This document shows, one piece after another, positions 1 through 5,225 of a stretch of DNA of 5,225 bases (positions are counted from its first letter, which is position 1; every line of letters starts with the position of its first letter). Under the pieces are notes generated by a model. That model was given only the letters and a program-made list of their open reading frames with translations, was not told the DNA's origin and ran no database searches. Source of the DNA: Chlorobiaceae bacterium (GTDB taxonomy: Bacteria; Bacteroidota; Chlorobiia; Chlorobiales; Chlorobiaceae); assembly GCA_013336025.1 (NCBI GenBank), contig JAAXUM010000023.1, positions 5,963 to 11,187 on the forward strand. Direction: 5' to 3'. The translations under genes were made by a program, and so were the position numbers.

Positions 1-1857
1 GTTGACACCGGTAACAGCCACAACCCTTTTTACGCTTTCCTCTTTGTGCAACAGTGCATCGGCCTGCCTCATCGCCTCATTGGTTCTTTTGAGTGAAGCT
101 CCCGGTGAGAGATTCGTGGTAATCATGAGAAACCCGTTATCTTCATTGGGAATAAAACTCGACGGTGTCGTCTTGAACAAAAGGATCGTCAGAGCCATAA
201 CAATGCCGAGCGCTCCAAGACCTATCCATTTTTTGCCGATTAAAAACTGAAGGCTGGCAACATACTTATCGGTCAGAGCGGAAAATGCTGTATTAAACGC
301 CGTAAAAAACCGATTTACATACCCTTTGATGCCTCGCACATCCTCCTTATCCTTCTGACCATGAGAGTTTTTGAGGAAAATAACACAAAGAGCCGGACTC
401 AGCGTCAAAGCATTGATTGCAGAAATAAAAATAGCTGCGGCAAGGGTGAGAGCGAACTGACGGTAAAACACGCCTGTAGATCCTCCCATCAGGGCAACAG
501 GCAGAAACACCGATGACATGACCAGCGTAATGGAAACAATTGCACCGGTAATTTCACTCATGGCCAGAACAGTTGCCGGTTTTGAGGCAAGATGCTTTCC
601 CTCCATCTTTGCATACACAGCCTCAACAACAACAATAGCATCATCAACAACGATACCGATTGCAAGAACCAGGGCAAAAAGCGTCAGAAGGTTGATTGAA
701 AACCCGAACAGGCTCATACAAAAAAAGGTACCGATAATGGCAACAGGTACCGAAATAGCAGGAATCAACGTGGCACGAAAATTCTGGAGAAAAACAAACA
801 CCACAAGAAAAACAAGAATAAAGGCCTCAACAAGCGTATGAAGCACCTGTTCAATGGACTCGTCAAGAGGCTTTTTCGTACTCAAAGGAACAGCATAGCT
901 TATACCTTCAGGAAAGGATTTTGATGCAGCTTCAACAACTTTGTAAAGTTCGGTCTGAACCGCATCAGCATTTGAGCCGGCAGTCTGATAGATCGCCATG
1001 GCAACAGCAGGCTTGCCGTCAACTTTCGTATTGACCGAAAAGTCATACGATGTGAGCTCAATGCGGGCAACATCCTTCAGTCTCAACAGAGAACCGTCAC
1101 TGTTGGAACGGATAACGATATTTTCATACTCTCCAGCATCTTTCAGCTTTCCCTTGTACTTGATAATATACTCCATCACCTCCAGGCCGCCTTCGCCAAA
1201 CTTGCCCGGAGCTGCATCAACGCTCTGACTCTTGATCGCAGCACTCACCTCCGGCACCGTCAGTTTGTATGCCGCCATCTTCTGAGGATTCAGCCAGATA
1301 CGCATGGAATAATCCCTGTTGCCGAAAACATTTGCCAGACCTACTCCCTGAACCCTCTGAATCTCGGGAACAAGATTGATCTTCGCATAGTTCTGGAGAA
1401 AAGTCTCATCATAGTTATCAGAATCAGAAAAAAGGGTCACCACCATCATCATACTGGCCAACTGCTTGACCACCGTAATACCACGCTGAATAACATCAGC
1501 AGGAAGCTTGCTCTGAGCCTGAGCCACCCTGTTCTGAACGTTGACCGCTGCCTGGTCGGGATTGGTACCGAGAGCAAAATTCACGGTTATTTTCAGCACA
1601 CCGTCATTTCCGGAGGTTGAGGTGATATAGGTCATCCCCTCGACACCGTTAATTGCCTCCTCAAGAGAGGGGGCTACAGATCGGGCAAGGGTTTCAGCGC
1701 TTGCCCCGGGATACATCGCGGTTACCATAACGCTCGGCGGCGCTATATCGGGAAACTGGGCGATCGGCAACTGCCTGATACTGATGAGACCGAGAATGAC
1801 AATCACAACAGAAATCACTGTTGCCAGAACCGGTCTTGTTATAAACTTTTCAAACAT
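1..1857 (-). CDS. RND (HAE1/AcrB-type) multidrug efflux pump, inner-membrane permease, 3' truncated by window
   Basis: The frame is open from ATG at 1857 to the window edge, giving 619 codons of a family that usually has about 1,030-1,070 residues; the C-terminal 40% is missing. The protein starts MFEKFITRPVLATVISVV, the classic RND N-terminus, with TM1 at about residues 10-28. A large periplasmic porter region follows (about 30-335, with the family-typical AAVNVQNRVAQAQSKLP at 103-119). TM2-TM6 span about 338-490 and include GIVVDDAIVVVE (401-412), whose Asp405-Asp406 match the proton-relay pair Asp407/Asp408 of AcrB. GGSTGVFYRQF (458-468) is also conserved. TM7 is at about 543-560, and PSSFIPNEDNGF (565-576) opens the second porter half. 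The protein would exchange protons for drugs, bile-like compounds or solvents; the substrate cannot be read. An in-frame TAA lies 8 codons upstream, which fixes the start, although no good Shine-Dalgarno is visible. It lies 82 bp after the adaptor gene, so they are probably one operon. Confidence 0.96.
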   Translation of the reverse strand, partial: MFEKFITRPVLATVISVVIVILGLISIRQLPIAQFPDIAPPSVMVTAMYPGASAETLARSVAPSLEEAINGVEGMTYITSTSGNDGVLKITVNFALGTNPDQAAVNVQNRVAQAQSKLPADVIQRGITVVKQLASMMMVVTLFSDSDNYDETFLQNYAKINLVPEIQRVQGVGLANVFGNRDYSMRIWLNPQKMAAYKLTVPEVSAAIKSQSVDAAPGKFGEGGLEVMEYIIKYKGKLKDAGEYENIVIRSNSDGSLLRLKDVARIELTSYDFSVNTKVDGKPAVAMAIYQTAGSNADAVQTELYKVVEAASKSFPEGISYAVPLSTKKPLDESIEQVLHTLVEAFILVFLVVFVFLQNFRATLIPAISVPVAIIGTFFCMSLFGFSINLLTLFALVLAIGIVVDDAIVVVEAVYAKMEGKHLASKPATVLAMSEITGAIVSITLVMSSVFLPVALMGGSTGVFYRQFALTLAAAIFISAINALTLSPALCVIFLKNSHGQKDKEDVRGIKGYVNRFFTAFNTAFSALTDKYVASLQFLIGKKWIGLGALGIVMALTILLFKTTPSSFIPNEDNGFLMITTNLSPGASLKRTNEAMRQADALLHKEESVKRVVAVTGVN

Positions 1858-1939
1858 GAACTGGTGTTTTTTGAATAGCTGTTACCAATAAACTTTTTTC
1901 TCTGCAAACTTGATCAACACATCACGGATTGGGTTGAGC

Positions 1940-3142
1940 CTATTGAGCAACCACACCTGCCGGAGTCAAAGAACCGGGAGATGCAAATTGCGGCTTGACA
2001 ACCGCTCCTTCTTTCAGTTTCAACAATCCTCCCGTAACAATAACATCTCCAGGTTTAAGCCCTTTACTGACGATATAGCTGTTACCGCTTTTTCCGGAAA
2101 TAGTTACAGGAATTTTAACAACCTTATTTCCATCACCGAGCTTGAACACAAAAACCTTGTCCTGTAACTCGGTCGTTGCAACCTGAGGGACAAGCAGAAC
2201 ATTATTGTAGGAAATCTCGATCCTCACCCTTCCGGTACTTCCCGTCCTGAGAAGTCCCTGGGGATTTGCAAAAACCGCCTTCATGCCTATCGCACCGGTA
2301 GTTTCGTCAAATTGACCTCCAGCCATTTGAAGCACTCCTTTTTCAGAGTGCTCACTCGCATCAGCAAGAATAAGCGTTACCGGAGGAACGTTCCTGATCT
2401 TCTCCTCGACTGTTGCGCCAGGATACTGCCCCCTGAAACGAATAAAGTCCCCTTCACTCATGCTGAAATAGGCGTTCACCTCCTGCACATCAGATAAAAC
2501 AGTCAGGGACTCATTCTGGTTTTTAGTTACAAGACTGCCGAGACGGAAAGGAATTTTACCGATATAACCGCTCACCGGAGCACGCAATGTCGTATAACCA
2601 AGACTTATCCCTGCTGACTGGGCAGCAGCCTTTGCCTGTTCAACATTTGCTTTTGCGGCTTGATATGACGCTTTTGCGGCTTTGAGTTGAACCTCTGAAA
2701 CGACCTTGTTCTGAACAAGAGGAGTAATCTTGTCAACATCAAGCTTTGCATTCACCAGAGCGGCTTCCGCTGCATGCTGGTTTGCGATTGCCTGATTATA
2801 CTGCTCCCGGTATACGCCACCCTTAATCTGAAATAAAGGCTGGCCGGCATTGACAAAGGCGCCTTCATTAACAAAAATCTTTTCAAGAGTACCGTCAACC
2901 TGCGGGCGTATCTCGACATTGACCCGTCCTTCGATCATCGCCGGATACTCGTTGTATACTTCAGTCGATACATATTCGAGCTTAAGTGCCGGTAATGGCT
3001 GAGCCCCTCCTGTTTTTTCGTTTCCATTGTTACCGCCGCAACCTGACACCATCGATGCCATACAGAAGGTGACCATCACCGGAACCCGAAAAAACCTGTG
3101 TTTACGTAACATGACCATGCGGTTTGTTTTATTAATAACCAT
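1940..3142 (-). CDS. RND efflux periplasmic adaptor (membrane fusion protein), predicted lipoprotein
   Basis: A complete 400-residue AcrA/MexA-type adaptor, normal length for the family (about 370-420). It would bridge the downstream RND pump to an outer-membrane TolC-like channel. The N-terminus is basic then hydrophobic and ends in the lipobox VSGC, so Cys35 is the likely lipidated residue; Gly at +2 means there is no Asp inner-membrane retention signal of the E. coli type. Order of domains: first lipoyl half-motif about 74-106 (EIRPQVDGTLEKIFVNEG), an Ala/Lys/Gln-rich alpha-hairpin about 112-178, second lipoyl half about 182-217 (TLRAPVSGYIGKIPFRLGS), beta-barrel about 220-312, and membrane-proximal domain about 313-385 (LLVPQVATTELQ, GLKPGDVIVTGGL). 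The start is uncertain: Met1 (3142), Met9 (3118) and Met11 (3112) are all in frame, none has a strong Shine-Dalgarno, and Met11 gives the most typical signal peptide. It lies 82 bp downstream of the alkyltransferase gene. Confidence 0.94.
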   Translation of the reverse strand: MVINKTNRMVMLRKHRFFRVPVMVTFCMASMVSGCGGNNGNEKTGGAQPLPALKLEYVSTEVYNEYPAMIEGRVNVEIRPQVDGTLEKIFVNEGAFVNAGQPLFQIKGGVYREQYNQAIANQHAAEAALVNAKLDVDKITPLVQNKVVSEVQLKAAKASYQAAKANVEQAKAAAQSAGISLGYTTLRAPVSGYIGKIPFRLGSLVTKNQNESLTVLSDVQEVNAYFSMSEGDFIRFRGQYPGATVEEKIRNVPPVTLILADASEHSEKGVLQMAGGQFDETTGAIGMKAVFANPQGLLRTGSTGRVRIEISYNNVLLVPQVATTELQDKVFVFKLGDGNKVVKIPVTISGKSGNSYIVSKGLKPGDVIVTGGLLKLKEGAVVKPQFASPGSLTPAGVVAQ

Positions 3143-3224
3143 TACTCAAAATCTATAAGCAAAAAAACGAGATCTGAAAGCCCTTATTATCAACAATCGT
3201 GAACATTTTATTAACCAACAGCCA

Positions 3225-3692
3225 TCAAATCCCGATACTTTTTTCAAGTTCCAGCAATCTCGCTTTCAAGGCACTGCCACCCCGATACCCGCCCTGACTG
3301 CCGTCGCTCCTCACAACCCGGTGACAGGGAATAAACAAAGGCACGGGATTTCTGCCACACGCACTCCCGACTGCCCTCATGGCATGTGGATGTCCTGTCA
3401 ATCCGGCAATCTCACCGTAACTCGCTCTGGTTGCATAGGGAATGGTGGCAAGAACTTCCCATACATGCTTCATGAAAGGAGTTCCCGCCGGTTCAAGCGG
3501 TAACGAAAAAACCTTCAGTTCGCCCCTCAGATAGGCTTCAAGCTGATGAAATGCCTCCCTGACAAGTGCGGTTTCAGCTCGTTCAATCTCTTGGGATACA
3601 GCGCAAGGATCAAAAAAGAGGTTTGATATAAAACCTCCTGAATCAGCAATTCCAATCGTACCAATCTCGGTTTTTTTACAAAACAGCTTCAT
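3225..3692 (-). CDS. ogt: Methylated-DNA--[protein]-cysteine S-methyltransferase (O6-alkylguanine-DNA alkyltransferase)
   Basis: A suicide DNA-repair protein of 155 residues that moves the alkyl group from O6-alkylguanine (and O4-alkylthymine) to its own cysteine. The N-terminal domain (about 1-70) is poorly conserved, as usual. The C-terminal catalytic domain (about 72-155) carries SYGEIAGL (91-98), RAVGSACGRNPVP (106-118), IPCHRVV (121-127) and GGYRGG (134-139). Cys123 is the acceptor. Tyr92, Arg106 (arginine finger), Asn115, His124 and Glu150 sit at exactly the spacing of human MGMT Tyr114, Arg128, Asn137, His146 and Glu172, so the active site looks intact. There is no Ada-type metal-binding or AraC domain, so this is an Ogt/MGMT form rather than Ada. 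I chose the ATG at 3692 because GGAGG lies 9 nt upstream; a TTG start at 3719 would add 9 residues and has no such site. It lies upstream of the efflux genes on the same strand. Confidence 0.96.
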   Translation of the reverse strand: MKLFCKKTEIGTIGIADSGGFISNLFFDPCAVSQEIERAETALVREAFHQLEAYLRGELKVFSLPLEPAGTPFMKHVWEVLATIPYATRASYGEIAGLTGHPHAMRAVGSACGRNPVPLFIPCHRVVRSDGSQGGYRGGSALKARLLELEKSIGI

Positions 3693-3701
3693 AGGCGCCC
3701 C

Positions 3702-3706
3702 CCTCC
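3702..3706 (-). promoter_or_regulatory. Shine-Dalgarno site of the alkyltransferase gene
   Basis: On the minus strand the leader reads GGAGG, followed by a run of G and then GCGCCT before ATG at 3692, with 9 nt between GGAGG and the start codon. It is the only strong ribosome binding site in the window and it decides the start codon in favour of ATG 3692 over the upstream in-frame TTG at 3719. Confidence 0.8.
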
Positions 3707-3762
3707 ATTCATCCCTCAATTACAATCATCTCTTGCCGTATCTATACATGGACATGCATAAC

Positions 3763-3805
3763 AAACCTTCAGATCAATAAACTTTCAGGAACAAACAAAC
3801 CTCAG
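3763..3805. repeat. Three near-copies of a 10-bp motif, period 16-17 bp
   Basis: On the plus strand three units follow one another: AAACCTTCAG (3763-3772), AAACTTTCAG (3779-3788) and AAACCTCAG (3797-3805, one base shorter). Their ends are 16 and 17 bp apart. On the minus strand, the direction of the adjacent gene, they read CTGAAGGTTT, CTGAAAGTTT and CTGAGGTTT. They lie about 70-115 bp upstream of the alkyltransferase ATG, where a promoter or operator would be expected. The pattern is seen directly; a role as a protein-binding array is inference, and a chance AT-rich repeat is possible. Confidence 0.5.
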
Positions 3806-3847
3806 CTTATCGGGAATGCGCAGATAATGCATGAGAGATATGAAGCT

Positions 3848-3873
3848 GTTTTATATGCTTACGCAAATAAAAC
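3848..3873 (-). repeat. 26-nt inverted repeat (hairpin, GUAA loop on the minus strand)
   Basis: On the minus strand GTTTTAT pairs with ATAAAAC (7 bp); inside lie one T-T mismatch and TGC pairing with GCA (3 bp) around a GTAA loop, which in RNA is a GNRA tetraloop. No U-tract follows on the minus strand, so it is not a standard intrinsic terminator. On the plus strand T5 follows the stem after a short CCTG, but no plus-strand gene precedes it. It could be an operator, an RNA structure in a long leader, or an mRNA 3'-end stabiliser. The stem is mostly A-T. Confidence 0.5.
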
Positions 3874-4041
3874 CCTGTTTTTCAATTTAACCAATCTTCA
3901 AATATAAAAGTAATTTGTACGCTATGAATTTAATGCGCACGTCATATTTCACTTACCATACAGTAAACCCCTGATGTTTTCAGAAACAGTGGAACACTTT
4001 TTTAATAGGGTTAACTGCATCAGAACAAGATACGATACAGA

Positions 4042-4053
4042 GTTTTGCAAAAC
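4042..4053. repeat. 12-bp perfect palindrome GTTTTGCAAAAC
   Basis: A perfect palindrome with no loop, about 70 bp beyond the TPR stop codon. It has the shape of a dimeric regulator's binding site more than of a terminator, because no spacer is available for a hairpin loop without opening the central pairs. The adjoining bases do not extend the symmetry. Its function is unknown and it may be chance in AT-rich sequence. Confidence 0.4.
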
Positions 4054-4124
4054 CTTGTCAGGAAAAAAATCCATCAGGAATTCACAGAATCGATACGGTA
4101 AAGAGCAGTTTGATTTTCGATCCA

Positions 4125-5225
4125 TCAATCCTTCTCTGCAAATTCGCGAATCCGCTCCGCTCTTTTTGCATAAGATTCTGCAATTTTTTTTCGATCCATT
4201 TTCTCATACATCAACGCAATATTTTCGAGAACCTGAGCAAGATCAGGGTGGTGTGAACCGAGATTTTTTTCAGTTACTGCCAACGATCTTTTGAATAACG
4301 GCTCAGCAACTGCGTAGTTTCCCAGTTCAACATAAAGCAGAGCCATGGAATTCAGCGACTTGGCAACATTCAGGTGAGTCGCGGGAAATTTTTTTTCTGT
4401 GATCGCAACAGAACGCCTGATGTACTGCTCTGCTGCATCATATTTCTTCTGAAACCTGCATACTGAAGCAAGACTCTGCAACGTAACAGCAACTTCGGGA
4501 TGCTCGGGCCCTAAAGTCTGCTCCTGAATGGCAAGCGAACGCTTATAAAGCAACTCTGCCGCCGTATACTGTTGTTGGCGCTGGTAAACCATTGCAAGGC
4601 CGTTCATTGAGGAAGCAACATCCGGGTGCCTTTGACCTGATATTCTTTCACGGATATCAAGTGCCCGCTGATAAAGCAGAAGAGCAACATCAAACTGACC
4701 AATAGATGAATAAAGATCAGCAATGGAATGTAACATGGCAGCAAATTCGGGATCATCACTCCTGACTGACTTTTCCCGTATGGACAATGACCTGCTGTAG
4801 AACATGAGAGCCGCATCATAATTCTGAAGTCTATGATAGAGCTTGCCCATATCATACAGGATCGCTGCAACACCGGGCCCATCAGCACCCTCTTCTTTTT
4901 CCCTGACAGACAGAGCCTGCCTGAAGTACTGCTCCGCAGGTTGATACCTCTGCTGGTCAAAACAAAGTCTGGCAAGGCTGTAAAGGAGCGAACCGGCAAC
5001 TGGATGCTCCAAACCTGAAACACGTTGGGTAACAGAAAGCGCCCGTTTATAGAGAGGTTCCGCTGAATGATACTGTTTCATCGCACGATAGATGTCGGCA
5101 AGCCGCACCAGTGAAGCAACTTCACCAGATGAGTTCAGACCATGAACTTTTCTGGCAAGCAAGAGAGCCTGATTTGCCGGTATCAGAGCTTTCGAGTCTA
5201 GTCCTCGTCCATACAAGACATCAGC
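4125..5225 (-). CDS. Tetratricopeptide (TPR_12 / kinesin-light-chain-like) repeat protein, 5' truncated by window
   Basis: The frame is open to the window edge (366 residues visible, then TGA). The first possible start inside the window is a TTG at 5216 that falls within a repeat, so the true start lies outside. The visible part is almost wholly TPR: 33 residues of one repeat, seven consecutive repeats of exactly 42 residues, and a final 39-residue repeat ending AERIREFAEKD. The unit pattern is VA..L..LA.LY....Y..AE.LY.R.L.I.E...G..HP, typical of TPR_10/TPR_12 and kinesin-light-chain repeats. Such superhelices bind proteins or peptides; the partner and any enzymatic domain cannot be inferred. 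No signal peptide, membrane segment or non-TPR domain is visible in this part. The repeats are clearly diverged at DNA level, so this is not a recent expansion. About 430 bp separate it from the next gene, so it is probably a separate transcription unit. Confidence 0.93.
   Translation of the reverse strand, partial: ADVLYGRGLDSKALIPANQALLLARKVHGLNSSGEVASLVRLADIYRAMKQYHSAEPLYKRALSVTQRVSGLEHPVAGSLLYSLARLCFDQQRYQPAEQYFRQALSVREKEEGADGPGVAAILYDMGKLYHRLQNYDAALMFYSRSLSIREKSVRSDDPEFAAMLHSIADLYSSIGQFDVALLLYQRALDIRERISGQRHPDVASSMNGLAMVYQRQQQYTAAELLYKRSLAIQEQTLGPEHPEVAVTLQSLASVCRFQKKYDAAEQYIRRSVAITEKKFPATHLNVAKSLNSMALLYVELGNYAVAEPLFKRSLAVTEKNLGSHHPDLAQVLENIALMYEKMDRKKIAESYAKRAERIREFAEKD

Larger units (their letters stand above)
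3693..4124. other. AT-rich intergenic region between the TPR gene and the alkyltransferase gene
   Basis: About 430 bp without a credible coding region on either strand. The longest minus-strand ATG frame noted here is 23 codons with no ribosome binding site. The region should hold the 3' end of the TPR transcript and the promoter of the alkyltransferase gene (and perhaps of the efflux genes). No convincing sigma-70 promoter is visible: TATAGA at 3746-3741 on the minus strand is -10-like but lacks a matching -35 at normal spacing. No strong intrinsic terminator follows the TPR gene. Small motifs in it (palindrome, hairpin, tandem motif, ribosome binding site) are listed separately. I see no tRNA, riboswitch or insertion-sequence ends. 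Confidence 0.7.

Noticed and set aside
518..841. Plus-strand 107-codon ORF within the pump gene (with similar ones at 2-250 and 998-1228)
   Set aside because: These are antisense to strongly conserved RND coding sequence and are shadows of it.
1910..1917. TTGATCAA palindrome between the adaptor and pump genes
   Set aside because: Eight bases only, frequent by chance; no second element beside it.
3693..3719. Nine-residue N-terminal extension of the alkyltransferase from a TTG codon at 3719
   Set aside because: No Shine-Dalgarno precedes the TTG, whereas GGAGG sits 9 nt before the ATG at 3692.
3988..4003. Plus-strand AGTG-GAA-CACT hairpin followed by a T-tract
   Set aside because: A four-base stem, and no plus-strand gene for it to terminate.
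3949..4020. Minus-strand 23-codon ORF (MQLTLLKKCSTVSEN...) in the intergenic gap
   Set aside because: No ribosome binding site, no recognisable motif, and a length expected by chance in AT-rich DNA.
4063..4079. Terminator-like TCC-TGAT-GGA followed by T7 on the minus strand after the TPR gene
   Set aside because: Only three paired bases next to the loop; too weak to call an intrinsic terminator.
3974..4294. Plus-strand 106-codon ORF
   Set aside because: Half of it is antisense to the clear TPR coding region; no family resemblance and no upstream ribosome binding site.
4604..5023. Minus-strand 139-codon ORF in another frame of the TPR gene
   Set aside because: It lies wholly inside the TPR frame, whose 42-residue periodicity shows which frame is real.

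Overview
The window (about 45% GC by eye) reads as ordinary chromosomal DNA from a Gram-negative bacterium. Every convincing gene lies on the minus strand, so transcription runs from high to low coordinates. The RND pump has the phrasing common in HAE1 pumps of the Bacteroidota/Chlorobiota (for example the DDAIVVVEAVYAKMEGKHL stretch), and together with the kinesin-light-chain-like TPR protein this suggests a green sulfur bacterium or a relative. That placement is an inference from sequence flavour, not a demonstrated identification.

Layout in transcription order: (1) 5225-4125, the 3' part of a gene for a protein built of 42-residue TPR repeats, with its N-terminus outside the window; (2) 4124-3693, an AT-rich gap of about 430 bp with no credible gene but several small structured motifs: a 12-bp palindrome, a hairpin with a GUAA loop, and three near-copies of a 10-bp motif spaced 16-17 bp apart; (3) 3692-3225, a complete single-domain O6-alkylguanine-DNA alkyltransferase (Ogt/MGMT) with every expected catalytic residue and a strong ribosome binding site; (4) 3142-1940, a complete periplasmic adaptor (membrane fusion) lipoprotein of an RND efflux system; (5) 1857-1, the first 619 codons of the matching HAE1-type RND inner-membrane pump, cut by the window edge.

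The adaptor and pump would form two parts of a proton-driven tripartite efflux machine; the outer-membrane channel is not in the window and may lie beyond coordinate 1. The alkyltransferase sits 82 bp upstream of the adaptor on the same strand with no clear terminator between them, so co-transcription of DNA-alkylation repair and efflux is possible but unproven. I found no RNA gene, CRISPR array, insertion sequence or phage feature. I see no undescribed system; the most worthwhile leads are the tandem motif in the alkyltransferase leader and the unseen N-terminus of the TPR protein.
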